Position numbers and translations under genes: made by a program. From Bacteroidota bacterium (lineage in GTDB: Bacteria > Bacteroidota > Bacteroidia > Bacteroidales > JAAUTT01), in NCBI GenBank assembly GCA_023429135.1, contig JAEYWD010000077.1:1-63204 (forward strand): a DNA stretch of 63,204 nucleotides. The letters run 5' to 3'. Within the stretch, counting starts at the first letter, position 1. Each line of letters starts with the position of its first letter. The notes beneath the pieces are model-generated. The model had not been told where the DNA came from. It saw only the letters and a program-made list of their open reading frames with translations, and made no database searches. Positions 9,217 through 17,253 of the stretch are shown in pieces.

Positions 9217-10014
9217 ATGAGACGTTTTCTGAAGTTTACTTTTTTGTTAATTATCTCTTATTTTATTATACCTTCCGTTCATGGTTATTCTTCATCAACC
9301 GACACATCTTTTGTAATAACGGTTTTATGTTACAATATCCGTTTTGGGGAATTGGCATCGTTGGAACAACTGGCCGATTTTATCAAAGCTCAGAATCCCG
9401 ATGTTGTTGCTTTGCAGGAAGTGGATTATAAAACCCACCGTTCGCTGGCGCCGCATCAGAACGGGAAAGATTTTATCACCGAACTGGGTTATCGTACCGG
9501 CATGTTTAGCGCTTATGGTAAAACTATTCCCTATTCCGGCGGATATTACGGAATTGGAATCCTCTCCCGGCATCCTCTTGCCGAAACAAAACGAATTTAT
9601 TTACCAAGTCCTGAAGAACAAAGAGCTTTGCTCGTCGCAACAGTAGAATTGCCCGACAGCAATTTTTTCACTTTCGCCTGTACCCACCTCGATGTAACTT
9701 CTTCGAAAGTACGGCAGGAGCAGGTAAGAGCGATTAACAGGGCTTTAAACGATAATCCTTATCCGACAATTCTGGCCGGAGATTTTAATGCCCAGCCCGC
9801 ATCAGCCGAAATAAAGGATGGTATGGCACAGTGGCTGCGCGCCTGTACTCCCGATTTTACCATTCCTGTAAAGGAACCAAAATCAAAAATCGATTATATT
9901 TTTTATTATCCGCAAAAGAGCTGGAAAGTGCTTTCAGCAAAAACATACAGCGGGGTTACCCTTTCCGATCATTTGCCTCTAGGTGCCGAGATGGAATTGG
10001 TTTTACAGAAATGA
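9217..10014 (+). CDS. Secreted endonuclease/exonuclease/phosphatase family protein
   Basis: A 265-residue protein with a signal peptide (MRRFLKFTFLLIISYFIIP, cleavage after VHG). The family motifs occur in order: CYNIRFG, metal-binding Glu in LQEVD, THLD, the GDFNAQP loop with catalytic Asp and Asn, IDYIF and the final SDHLP with catalytic His. Such Mg-dependent phosphodiesterases act on nucleic acids, phospholipids or inositol phosphates, and the secreted Bacteroidota ones are not well assigned. It overlaps the next gene by four bases (ATGA), so the two are translated together. Confidence 0.87.
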   Translation: MRRFLKFTFLLIISYFIIPSVHGYSSSTDTSFVITVLCYNIRFGELASLEQLADFIKAQNPDVVALQEVDYKTHRSLAPHQNGKDFITELGYRTGMFSAYGKTIPYSGGYYGIGILSRHPLAETKRIYLPSPEEQRALLVATVELPDSNFFTFACTHLDVTSSKVRQEQVRAINRALNDNPYPTILAGDFNAQPASAEIKDGMAQWLRACTPDFTIPVKEPKSKIDYIFYYPQKSWKVLSAKTYSGVTLSDHLPLGAEMELVLQK

Positions 10015-10724
10015 AAACCTGGACAACAAAAAGCGGTTACACCCTTACCCGTATTATTGGAGGCAGAAGCAATGTTTTTTTGCTGACCGCGGGTAATAAA
10101 AACGTCTTAATTGATACCTCTGTCTCGCTGACCTGGGGGATGCTGCAGAATAGACTCAGCAATCTGGGGGTAAGTACTATTGATTACCTCATCGTAACAC
10201 ATGCTCACTTTGATCATGCCGCCAATGCCCATCGTATAAAAGCTAAATTTAACTCCGCCGTAATAGTTCAGAAACTGGAGGCTGAATACCTGGCAGCCGG
10301 TGATAACCTGATTCCCGATGGAACCAATCCCGTAGCACGACTTTTAATGAACCAGGTTGGAAGACGAATTTTCCACAAATTTAGATATGAACCCTGTGAA
10401 TATGATATTATTGTTGAGGATTATCTGGATCTGAAGCAGGTCTGTTTAAATGCATTTTTAATGCATACTCCCGGACATACGCCAGGTTCCATGAGCCTGA
10501 TTGTCGATGAGGAAATAGCGGTGGTTGGCGACACCATGTTTGGCGTTTTTCCGCGATCAGTATTTCCTCCGTTTGCCGTAGATCCTGAGGAAATGATTCG
10601 AAGCTGGGGCAAACTATTGGAAACTCCCTGCTCCTTGTTCCTCCCATCTCATGGTGGCGGGAATAGGAGGGATTTGGTTGAAAAAGATTATAATAAAAGG
10701 AAAAATCAACATTATAAACTATAG
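10011..10724 (+). CDS. MBL-fold metallohydrolase
   Basis: A 237-residue metallo-beta-lactamase fold protein. The frame is open further upstream, but I start at 10011 because the ATG overlaps the previous stop as ATGA and the protein then begins at the first beta-strand. Metal ligands: HAHFDH at 64-69, the His in MHTPGHTPGS, the Asp in VGDTMFG and the His in PSHGG. There is no signal peptide, so it acts in the cytoplasm. Close families hydrolyse thioesters (glyoxalase II-like) or other esters; the substrate cannot be named. Confidence 0.85.
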   Translation: MKTWTTKSGYTLTRIIGGRSNVFLLTAGNKNVLIDTSVSLTWGMLQNRLSNLGVSTIDYLIVTHAHFDHAANAHRIKAKFNSAVIVQKLEAEYLAAGDNLIPDGTNPVARLLMNQVGRRIFHKFRYEPCEYDIIVEDYLDLKQVCLNAFLMHTPGHTPGSMSLIVDEEIAVVGDTMFGVFPRSVFPPFAVDPEEMIRSWGKLLETPCSLFLPSHGGGNRRDLVEKDYNKRKNQHYKL

Positions 10725-10725
10725 T

Positions 10726-11232
10726 ATGAAAAGAGCATTATTTACTTTTCTATTACTGATTACCTTGTTTAATATTCAAGGACAAACAAATAGCAATGTT
10801 TCTGCTGTTTTAAAAGCTCAGGCTGAAAAAATGGGTAGGTTGTTAATTGACAATAACTTTCAGGAATTTATAAAATATACTCATCCTAAAGTAACCGAGA
10901 TGATGGGTGGTGATCAGAAAATGATAGCAACTCTTCAGAATGGATTTAAGGACCTTGACAAGCAGGGTATTAAATTTTTATCTGTTAAAATTGGAGAGGC
11001 TTCAGAGATCATCAATGTTAATAATGAACTACAGGCGGTTGTTCCTCAAAAAATAGAGATTAAAATGGGGGAAAAGGTGATTGTGAGCGAATCCTCATTA
11101 ATTGCGTTTTCTTTTAATTCAGGTAAGGACTGGAAATTTGTCGACGCTAATGGAAAAACTAATAAAGAAGCAAAAAACCATCTTTCCAACATTAAGCGAA
11201 AAATTGATTATACCTGCAAAGAAAGAGTATGA
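10726..11232 (+). CDS. Small secreted protein, function unknown
   Basis: A 168-residue protein beginning at the ATG at 10726, one base after the previous stop, where a clear signal peptide starts (MKRALFTFLLLITLFNIQGQ). The rest is one small alpha+beta domain (residues about 28-150) with helices first (AEKMGRLLIDNNFQEFIKYT) and then paired strands, an outline like NTF2/DUF3887-type domains, but I cannot assign a family. Co-transcription with the hydrolase genes is likely from the spacing. It ends convergent with the alpha/beta hydrolase gene, 36 bases apart, where GAGTAT and ATACTC form a weak hairpin. Confidence 0.7.
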   Translation: MKRALFTFLLLITLFNIQGQTNSNVSAVLKAQAEKMGRLLIDNNFQEFIKYTHPKVTEMMGGDQKMIATLQNGFKDLDKQGIKFLSVKIGEASEIINVNNELQAVVPQKIEIKMGEKVIVSESSLIAFSFNSGKDWKFVDANGKTNKEAKNHLSNIKRKIDYTCKERV

Positions 11233-11268
11233 GTTGAAAAGGTAATCTATACTCATGCAACATAACTT

Positions 11269-12111
11269 CTATAATTTGTTTACCCATGTCTCAATCGTAT
11301 TGGCAATTTCTTTCCTGACGGAAACAAATTGATGACCATCTTCAAATCCGGCAATGGAGATGTTTTGTGGATTTATTTGCCTTAATTTTCGGTAAAGCGG
11401 GATCGCATTAATTTCTAACGGACAAAGGTTGTCCTGCCAGCCCACAATCATCAGGATTTTACGCGTTTTTAAAACTTCTGCATTTAAAATGGGATCGAGC
11501 TGATTGACAATGACAAGATTTCTTTCGAAAACTTCATTTATGTTGCCTCTGAATGGGCCGTTGGGCTCAAATGATTTAGCGACATTATTATAGTATGACT
11601 TCCGAAATTCCGGATCGGTTCCACTTTTCCTTGTTGTTAGGGATTGATCGGGTCCGGCAATACTGACAATGTATTTTATTTTTTTATTCTGAATGGCACT
11701 CGTAAGTGCAATTGCTCCGCCAAAACTGTAACCGCAAATTACAATTCGTGACGTGTCAATATTAAACTTTTTCCGGTTGTCCTCATCCTGGAGAAAGTTT
11801 ATCGCTACTCCTACATTGTCGATGCAATTTTCGAATGAGAACAGGCCCTCACTATCATACGATCCTTCATAATTAAAAGCCAGAACATGAAAACCTTTTA
11901 TGCTTAAATGCTCAGCAAGATCAAGAGGACTGATCTGATTTCCCGGAAAACCGTGAAGCAGAATGATGACTGGAGCTGATTTATTACCACCCGAATAAAA
12001 CTTAGCATCGAGCTTGTGACTTTTGCTTGTAAGATCTATTTTGTCTAGCGACGTCTGTGGGTAAATGTAAGAGCCGAATACCAAAAACAGGAATGTAATT
12101 TTCAGTTTCAT
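11269..12111 (-). CDS. Secreted alpha/beta hydrolase
   Basis: A 280-residue protein with a signal peptide (MKLKITFLFLVFGSYIYPQ). The oxyanion segment LLHGFPGN is at about 52-59, the nucleophile elbow CGYSFGG places Ser129, and late acidic and histidine residues (VGWQDN, EDGHQF) complete the triad. The fold resembles dienelactone hydrolase/prolyl oligopeptidase-like esterases. It probably hydrolyses an ester in the periplasm; the substrate is unknown. A good promoter lies 53 bases upstream, so it is a single-gene unit. Confidence 0.85.
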   Translation of the reverse strand: MKLKITFLFLVFGSYIYPQTSLDKIDLTSKSHKLDAKFYSGGNKSAPVIILLHGFPGNQISPLDLAEHLSIKGFHVLAFNYEGSYDSEGLFSFENCIDNVGVAINFLQDEDNRKKFNIDTSRIVICGYSFGGAIALTSAIQNKKIKYIVSIAGPDQSLTTRKSGTDPEFRKSYYNNVAKSFEPNGPFRGNINEVFERNLVIVNQLDPILNAEVLKTRKILMIVGWQDNLCPLEINAIPLYRKLRQINPQNISIAGFEDGHQFVSVRKEIANTIETWVNKL

Positions 12112-12509
12112 GGCGTTTTGATTTTAGTTTTTAAGAAAATGAGGCTTTGTAGAGAAGAATAGATCAAATTTAGTAAATAGAGATAGCCAAGTCAAATTTT
12201 TCCTGTTTTGGAAGGAAAGGAGCAGGTTAAAGCTTGTAAAAAGCCTATATGAACGTGAAAAGTTATAGCCCCTTTTCACGGGGTTGGAGTTAGTTTATTT
12301 TTTTTATTTTTGGCTGAAGCTCACATTTACCCTCATCAAGCAATAACTTTGTTAATCTTCTTTAATAGGGAATTATATGAAACTCACATGTTTCAGAAAA
12401 CACAACTTGAGCGAAGCGTTCTCATAAGCGCCAGCGAATAAACACGAATGAAAATAATTTTCAAGCATGTGCGGTTCCATCAGTCCTTAAACTTTAAAAT
12501 TATTTTCTG
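12112..12509. other. 398-base divergent intergenic region with two inverted repeats
   Basis: No gene seen. Besides the promoter for the hydrolase it holds a 9-bp perfect hairpin (CGTGAAAAG 12254-12262 with CTTTTCACG 12272-12280) and a 12-bp perfect inverted repeat (GAAAATAATTTT 12450-12461 with AAAATTATTTTC 12496-12507) whose right arm ends two bases before the ATG at 12510. Between the arms, around 12465-12480, is GCATGTGCGGTTCCATCAG, which resembles the conserved stem found near the ORF of bacterial group II introns; its possible 5' partner near 12368-12378 pairs only imperfectly. No reverse transcriptase or domain V is visible, so this would be at most a remnant. Confidence 0.5.
12165..12196 (-). 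promoter_or_regulatory. Promoter of the alpha/beta hydrolase gene
   Basis: On the minus strand TTTG (12196-12193) is followed after 20 bases by TAAATTTG (12172-12165), an exact match to the Bacteroidota -33/-7 consensus with normal spacing. It lies 53 bases before the ATG at 12111. Confidence 0.65.
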
Positions 12510-13202
12510 ATGAAAAGCACCTCACCTCAGCTTGTAAGTCGCGGTTACCTGGCGCCTGGTGTTGAAAATACTAATGCTGACTTGTCGTTGACGGAAAGGC
12601 TACAATTACTTAAGAGTAGAGTGGCTGTGGACAGAACATTGGGAGCCAGACTTCTTACCGCGCATTGTGGATATATGGCTATTGAGCATTTAATTGATGC
12701 GTTGAAAGTTGAGAAAAAACTATACCCCCGAATTGAAATCTGCAATTCGCTGGCATCGCATGGAGAGAAGGCATGCGGTTATTTAATTCCTTTATTGGGT
12801 AAATTAGGTGTAAACCAGCATACAAGTATTCCTGATGATAACTTTAAAAAAGATAGTTATCCATTGCCCAGAGATATTGTAAGTAGAATTTTGATCAGAG
12901 TCGGTTCTCCGGCTCTGCCTTATTTGTGGCCCGTGCTTGCTGAAAAAGATTCCGGACGTATAAGCGAAGCTGTGGATGCCGTGGGATTTATTTGTTTTTA
13001 TAACTATAAGGCAGAGGTTTATGACAAATTGGTGGAATGTTTTCAAACTAATAAGGCAAACGATCTGATCAAGTGGAAGATTTTTCGTGCTATGAGTGCT
13101 TTTCCTGAAAGCAGAAAACTGCTGTTGGAACAGCAATTAATACATACAGGTGCGCTTTTAGGTGAACTGGAAAGGAGTCTGAGAATTATCGGTAACAGAT
13201 GA
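12510..13202 (+). CDS. HEAT-repeat-like protein, function unknown
   Basis: A 230-residue, almost entirely helical protein. Helix pairs such as GYMAIEHLIDALKVEKKLYP, EICNSLASHGEKACGYLIPLL and VSRILIRVGSPALPYLWPVL look like degenerate HEAT/PBS-lyase repeats, and HEAT-repeat proteins normally serve as binding platforms. There is no signal peptide or membrane span. The ATG at 12510 directly follows a 12-bp inverted repeat. It starts a run of small accessory genes on the plus strand and has no recognisable partner. I do not recognise a named family. Confidence 0.7.
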   Translation: MKSTSPQLVSRGYLAPGVENTNADLSLTERLQLLKSRVAVDRTLGARLLTAHCGYMAIEHLIDALKVEKKLYPRIEICNSLASHGEKACGYLIPLLGKLGVNQHTSIPDDNFKKDSYPLPRDIVSRILIRVGSPALPYLWPVLAEKDSGRISEAVDAVGFICFYNYKAEVYDKLVECFQTNKANDLIKWKIFRAMSAFPESRKLLLEQQLIHTGALLGELERSLRIIGNR

Positions 13203-13314
13203 ACGTATAAGGGATTACTGAGAAAAGAAAAAATTATTATTTTTATTGGAGAAAAGACCAACGTCTTGAATGAGAAGGTTAACTTTTAGGTACGTTATTT
13301 ATATAAAGAAAAAT

Positions 13315-13797
13315 ATGATTAAAGAATTTGAACCCATCACACAGGGCTTATTAATTCTTGTAAAAGAATGGGAGTCCAGGCTAATAGCAATTCCTGAGGA
13401 CGTATTAACCAAAAAGCAAAATAGCCAGAACCGAACTATCAAACAGATACTTGGCCACATGATCGACTCGGCTTCAAACAATACTCATCGTATAGTTCAT
13501 CTGCAATATCAGCCTGATCCGCTGATCTTTCCTAATTATGCTACAAATGGAAATAACGATCGCTGGATTACTATTCAGAACTACCAGACTGAAAACTGGG
13601 AAAATATGGTGCAGCTTTGGAAGTATATTCATTTGCACCTGGTACATGTGATTAATAATGTTAATCCTCAAAAACTTGAAAATAGGTGGGATTCGGAATC
13701 CAAATATGGAAATGTTTCTTTAAAGGAAATGGTGATCGATTTTCTTCGTCACTATAAATTACACATTAGTGAGATAGAAGAATTGATGAACTCTTAG
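13315..13797 (+). CDS. DinB family (four-helix) metal-binding protein
   Basis: A 160-residue protein. I start at the ATG at 13315 because the upstream extension (from 13270) is basic and unlike the family. The DinB-like histidine triad is present: His48 (ILGHMIDSA), and His146 and His150 in FLRHYKLHISE. DinB/YfiT four-helix proteins bind a divalent metal and include thiol-dependent transferases, though most members, including the damage-inducible ones, have no known substrate. It is cytoplasmic. Upstream GTTAACTTTTAG resembles a -7 element with one mismatch. Confidence 0.85.
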   Translation: MIKEFEPITQGLLILVKEWESRLIAIPEDVLTKKQNSQNRTIKQILGHMIDSASNNTHRIVHLQYQPDPLIFPNYATNGNNDRWITIQNYQTENWENMVQLWKYIHLHLVHVINNVNPQKLENRWDSESKYGNVSLKEMVIDFLRHYKLHISEIEELMNS

Positions 13798-13822
13798 TTT
13801 ATCAGGCTTGTTTTGAGAATTA

Positions 13823-14284
13823 ATGAAGAAAAAGAAAGAATTTGAAAATAACTGGTTATCCAAATCATTGGAAAGTTTGGAAAAAGACTTCTGGAAGGAG
13901 CCTGAAGGTGAAAGTTATTTGGTTACAACTTGTTTTAGACTTCGCAAAAAACAACTAAAGCAATTTACTATTGAAGACTTGAGGATTATGATAGGTCAGA
14001 ATATTGGACTTAAATATTTGATTCCTATTGCAATAGAACAGTTGAATGAAAATATTTTGGCTGAAGGAGACTTTTATGAGGGCGATCTTCTAAATAGTGT
14101 TTTCTCCTCCGACAGAAAATACTGGTTAAATAATGAGGAACACTGGTCGATAGTCTGCAAACTCTTTGAGAATAATAAGGAAACGTTACAAGCTTTTGAT
14201 ACAACTAAACCGATCAGAGACAAAATGTTTTCCTTATACCAGCATTTTAGAGGAATTCATGCTAAAACTAAATTTAATGATTGA
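13823..14284 (+). CDS. CdiI-type contact-dependent inhibition immunity protein, orphan
   Basis: A 153-residue soluble protein. The order of segments KSLESLEKDFW, YLVTTCFRLRKKQLKQFTIED and LRIMIGQNIGLKYLIPIAIE is what I recognise as the CdiI_2-like immunity family, whose members neutralise the C-terminal toxin of a contact-dependent inhibition or polymorphic toxin protein. No toxin, CdiB-like transporter, Rhs repeat or T6SS gene lies nearby. It sits 25 bases after the DinB gene and its end overlaps the GNAT gene by eight bases, so it is part of a small operon. An orphan copy could protect against toxins of neighbouring cells. Family assignment is from memory of the pattern. Confidence 0.7.
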   Translation: MKKKKEFENNWLSKSLESLEKDFWKEPEGESYLVTTCFRLRKKQLKQFTIEDLRIMIGQNIGLKYLIPIAIEQLNENILAEGDFYEGDLLNSVFSSDRKYWLNNEEHWSIVCKLFENNKETLQAFDTTKPIRDKMFSLYQHFRGIHAKTKFND

Positions 14285-14696
14285 TTATACAATTTCTACC
14301 GATAAAAATTTGCTCGATATCGAAACCATTCACGATTATCTTTCGAGTAGGTCATACTGGGCAAAAGGCCGCAGCATTGAAACAGTTAAACGTTCCATCG
14401 AAAATTCGCTGTGTTTTGGAGTTTATGACAGTTCCGGGAAATTAATCGGTTTTGCACGAATTCTGACTGATTATGCTGTGTTTGCCTACCTGATGGATGT
14501 CTTTATCCTTGAAGAATATAGAAACCATGGCTTGGCAAAAGAATTAATGAAAAGTATCATGAATCATCCCGATCTCCAGGGATTACAACGTTTTATGCTT
14601 GCCACAAGTGATGCTCATAACCTATATGAACAGTTTGGTTTTAGGGTAACTGTTACCCCCGAAAAAATAATGGAAATCGTTAATAAGCCCAGGTAA
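14277..14696 (+). CDS. GNAT family N-acetyltransferase
   Basis: A 139-residue acyltransferase from the ATG at 14277, which overlaps the previous gene by eight bases; an ATG at 14259 preceded by AGAGG is an alternative. The GNAT core is complete: strand beta-4 (LMDVFILEEYRNHG), the acetyl-CoA-binding helix start (YRNHGLAKELMKSIM) and the C-terminal YEQFGFR segment. The N-terminal piece (DYLSSRSYWAKGRSIETVKR) is characteristic of a widespread small GNAT group in Bacteroidota whose substrates are not known. It probably acetylates an amine on a small molecule or a protein. Confidence 0.85.
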   Translation: MIDYTISTDKNLLDIETIHDYLSSRSYWAKGRSIETVKRSIENSLCFGVYDSSGKLIGFARILTDYAVFAYLMDVFILEEYRNHGLAKELMKSIMNHPDLQGLQRFMLATSDAHNLYEQFGFRVTVTPEKIMEIVNKPR

Positions 14697-14786
14697 TAGT
14701 CCTAACGTGACTTTAACAAAAAGTTAAGCTTTTGAGGTAATATAAATCACCTCTCTGAGGAAATATATTTCACCTAACACATCTGT

Positions 14787-14814
14787 TTTGGTGACGAAAG
14801 TTTGAATAGTTTTG
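14787..14814 (+). promoter_or_regulatory. Candidate promoter of the 14839 gene
   Basis: TTTG (14787-14790) and TAGTTTTG (14807-14814), an exact TAnnTTTG match, are separated by 16 bases, slightly shorter than usual. The -7 box lies 25 bases before the ATG at 14839. Confidence 0.5.
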
Positions 14815-14838
14815 ATAAAAATAATTTATCTAACAATT

Positions 14839-15267
14839 ATGAAAACTTTAGCGTTAACACTAGGCATTGCACTGGGCTTTACCCTTTCAGTTGTTGGGCA
14901 AAATTATATGGGTATGAGCCAGTCGAAAATTGTGAAGAGTATGGGAGAACCCGATAAGGTTGGTGCAAACTATTATGTTTATACAGCCTTGGATGAGTAT
15001 GGAGAGAATGTCTATTACTTCGACGAAAATGGTAATTGTATATCGTTCGAATTAAAAAGAGATATAACACATCTGGAAGAATATCAGAAGATTTTGAAAC
15101 GGGAGTTCAAAGAGGCATGTCTGAATAAATATGTTAAAAAAACCAGGAAAATGAACTATATGGCCGAGCTTATTCTTTCGAATGATTCATTTCAGATAAG
15201 GGTTCAGGACATAGTCAATTCCGAAGCAACCTGCGGTCATATGCTGGCAGGTGTACAAATTAAGTAG
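14839..15267 (+). CDS. Small secreted protein, function unknown
   Basis: A 142-residue protein. The start at 14839 gives a clean signal peptide (MKTLALTLGIALGFTLSVVG). The mature part begins with YMGMSQSKIVKSMGEPDKVG, which follows the helix-then-GxPxxV layout of BamE/SmpA-type domains, and continues with tyrosine-rich strands (YYVYTALDEYGENVYYFDE). No lipobox is present, so this similarity to BamE is only of outline. It has its own promoter and ends nine bases from the convergent rpe stop. Confidence 0.65.
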   Translation: MKTLALTLGIALGFTLSVVGQNYMGMSQSKIVKSMGEPDKVGANYYVYTALDEYGENVYYFDENGNCISFELKRDITHLEEYQKILKREFKEACLNKYVKKTRKMNYMAELILSNDSFQIRVQDIVNSEATCGHMLAGVQIK

Positions 15268-15276
15268 CGTTATTTG

Positions 15277-15933
15277 CTAAAAGCTGTTGGTCTTAATTGC
15301 TTTGATTGTACTCATTGGGTCGTACGACTTGAAAATAAAACTGCCTACTACAAAAACATTAACACCACAGTCAATCAGTTGCGAAATATTATTGTTGTCA
15401 ATACCTCCGTCAATTTCAATAAACGGGTTTACGCCTTTTGAATCGCATAAAGCTTTAAGTTTACGTACTTTATCGAACATGTTAGGTATAAACTTTTGTC
15501 CGCCAAAGCCGGGATTTACGCTCATCAGAAGGATCATATCCACATATTCGACAATATCTTCCAGTACACTTACTGGAGTGTGGGGATTAAGAACAACGCC
15601 TGCTTTCATACCCTTTTCTTTAATATAGCTGATGGTGCGGTTAAGATGAGGGCAAGTCTCGTAATGTACTGTAAGAATATCCGCTCCGGCTTCGTGAAAA
15701 GCATCAATATACCTGTCGGGATCGGTAATCATCAGATGAACGTCCAGTGGTTTTTTGGCATATTGTTTTATTTGAGCAACAATAGGCATTCCAAACGAAA
15801 TATTGGGAACAAATACGCCATCCATTATATCAAGATGTATCCAATCGGCTTCACTGTCATTAATCATTTCTATTTCCTGCGACAGTTGTCCAAAATTGGC
15901 ATTAAGAACGGATACTGATAATTTGTGATTCAT
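15277..15933 (-). CDS. rpe: Ribulose-phosphate 3-epimerase
   Basis: A 218-residue TIM-barrel enzyme of the pentose phosphate pathway that interconverts ribulose 5-phosphate and xylulose 5-phosphate. Key segments: SVLNANFGQL, the metal-binding HLDIMDGVFVPN (His and Asp), DVHLMI, the phosphate-loop MSVNPGFGGQKF and the second catalytic Asp in EIDGGI. I start at 15933 (MNHKLSVSV), as the eight-residue extension from 15957 is not conserved in the family. It follows rpoD on the same strand after a terminator hairpin, and a TATTTTTG box (minus strand, 15951-15944) lies just upstream. Confidence 0.95.
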   Translation of the reverse strand: MNHKLSVSVLNANFGQLSQEIEMINDSEADWIHLDIMDGVFVPNISFGMPIVAQIKQYAKKPLDVHLMITDPDRYIDAFHEAGADILTVHYETCPHLNRTISYIKEKGMKAGVVLNPHTPVSVLEDIVEYVDMILLMSVNPGFGGQKFIPNMFDKVRKLKALCDSKGVNPFIEIDGGIDNNNISQLIDCGVNVFVVGSFIFKSYDPMSTIKAIKTNSF

Positions 15934-15968
15934 CTTTTTTCTGCAAAAATAATTCATTCACTAAATAA

Positions 15969-15992
15969 AAAACCGGACAGGTGCCCGGTTTT
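15969..15992 (-). terminator. Terminator after rpoD
   Basis: AAAACCGG (15969-15976) pairs with CCGGTTTT (15985-15992). On the minus strand the hairpin is followed by TTTTATTTAG. It lies directly after the rpoD stop and before rpe. Confidence 0.75.
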
Positions 15993-15999
15993 CTTAAAA

Positions 16000-16863
16000 T
16001 CAGCCTAAATATGTTTTTAGGATTTTACTTCTTGATGTGTGTTTCAGCCGTTTAATGGCCTTCTCCTTGATTTGCCGCACGCGTTCACGGGTAAGATTAA
16101 AAGCTTCTCCAATTTCTTCCAGTGTGTGCGGGTGTTTACCATTAAGACCAAAATACAAACGGATAATACTTGCTTCGCGGTATGTGAGAGTAGAAAGCGC
16201 TCTTTCGATTTCCTTACGGAGCGATTCGGTAATTAACCCCCTGTCGGGTGCAGGTGAATCGGGACTAAGAATAACGTCGTACATGGTACCTTCTTCGCCG
16301 GGTGTGAGTGGGGCATCCATGCTAACGTGACGGCCGGAGCTGCGTATTGCTTCCTTAATATCGTCGGGAGCAACTTCTAATGCGGTAGCTATTTCTGGAA
16401 CCGATGGTTCTCTTTCGAAACGCTGCTCAAGTTCAGCAAACGTTTTGTTTATTTTATTGATCGATCCTATTTTATTGAGCGGTAACCTTACAATTCTTGC
16501 CTGTTCTGCTAAAGCCTGCAGAATGGACTGACGGATCCACCATACTGCATACGAAATAAATTTAAAACCTCTTGTTTCATCGAATCGCTGGGCAGCTTTT
16601 ATAAGTCCGAGATTTCCTTCATTAATCAGGTCGGGTAGGCTTAATCCTTGATTTTGATATTGTTTCGAAACGGATACTACAAAACGGAGATTTGCTTTTA
16701 TAAGTTTCTCTAATGCCAGATTGTCTCCTTGTCTGATCCTGCGCGCCAGTTCCACTTCTTCTTCAGCCGATATAAGCTCTACCTTTCCAATTTCGTGTAG
16801 ATATTTGTCGAGAGATGGAGTTTCCCTGTTTGTTACTTGTTTGATAATTTTTAGCTGCCTCAT
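16000..16863 (-). CDS. rpoD: Primary RNA polymerase sigma factor RpoD/SigA
   Basis: A 287-residue housekeeping sigma factor in the short Bacteroidota form, lacking region 1.1 and the long non-conserved region. It begins MRQLKIIKQVTNRE with region 1.2 (PSLDKYLHEIG), region 2 (LRFVVSVSKQYQNQGLSLPD, RFDETRGFKFISYAVWWIRQ), region 3, and region 4 with the helix-turn-helix TLEEIGEAFNLTRERVRQI. A Met two codons upstream (16869) is less likely because family members start MRQLKI. It would recognise the TTG/TAnnTTTG promoters seen in this window. It is transcribed divergently from rho. Confidence 0.97.
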   Translation of the reverse strand: MRQLKIIKQVTNRETPSLDKYLHEIGKVELISAEEEVELARRIRQGDNLALEKLIKANLRFVVSVSKQYQNQGLSLPDLINEGNLGLIKAAQRFDETRGFKFISYAVWWIRQSILQALAEQARIVRLPLNKIGSINKINKTFAELEQRFEREPSVPEIATALEVAPDDIKEAIRSSGRHVSMDAPLTPGEEGTMYDVILSPDSPAPDRGLITESLRKEIERALSTLTYREASIIRLYFGLNGKHPHTLEEIGEAFNLTRERVRQIKEKAIKRLKHTSRSKILKTYLG

Positions 16864-17253
16864 TGTCATCGGGTAATATTTAGGATTTGGGTCCTTTTAA
16901 ATAGTTAAAGTAAATTAAAATTTAATTATGTTAGTATTTATTTTTTTCTTAATTTTGGTTTCGTAGTTTAAACAATCCTAAAAAATAAATGTTTGATACG
17001 AAAGCATTGATTTATAGATTTGTTTAAGATCAATAAACTTTTCCAAGTTAATAAAAAAAATCACATTTTATTAAGTAACGAAAAAAAATCACGTTCATTT
17101 TGTGAATTCTTGGTATTTAATTAATATTGCATCGCATTTTCCGAATGCGGATAGTAGGGCCTAAGTTTTCTTCTGTATTTAATTTAATCCAAAAATATTT
17201 TTTTTCACACTTAACATTTACCGAAATATAATTTAAAATTCTCTGAAATTTTT
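16864..17253. other. 390-base AT-rich divergent region between rpoD and rho
   Basis: No gene seen. It is very AT-rich with A and T tracts. It contains a candidate rho promoter and, in what would be the rho leader, a hairpin (CGCATT 17133-17138 with AATGCG 17144-17149). No convincing TAnnTTTG box for rpoD was found close to its start; the best is at 17197-17190 on the minus strand, over 300 bases away. Confidence 0.6.
17099..17129 (+). promoter_or_regulatory. Candidate rho promoter
   Basis: TTTG (17099-17102), 19 bases, then TAATATTG (17122-17129), one mismatch from TAnnTTTG. It would give a leader of about 120 bases that includes the hairpin at 17133-17149. Confidence 0.4.

Noticed and set aside
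9831..10010. 60-codon N-terminal extension of the MBL-fold protein
   Set aside because: It overlaps the conserved C-terminal domain of the preceding gene in another frame; the ATGA-coupled start at 10011 fits the fold.
12254..12280. 9-bp hairpin as terminator
   Set aside because: It lies between two divergent gene starts with no transcript that would need to end there; listed only as a repeat in the gap.
13823..14696. Immunity protein plus acetyltransferase as a toxin-antitoxin pair
   Set aside because: The GNAT lacks the usual partner with a DNA-binding (RHH) domain seen in GNAT toxin systems; kept only as a speculation inside the orphan-immunity finding.
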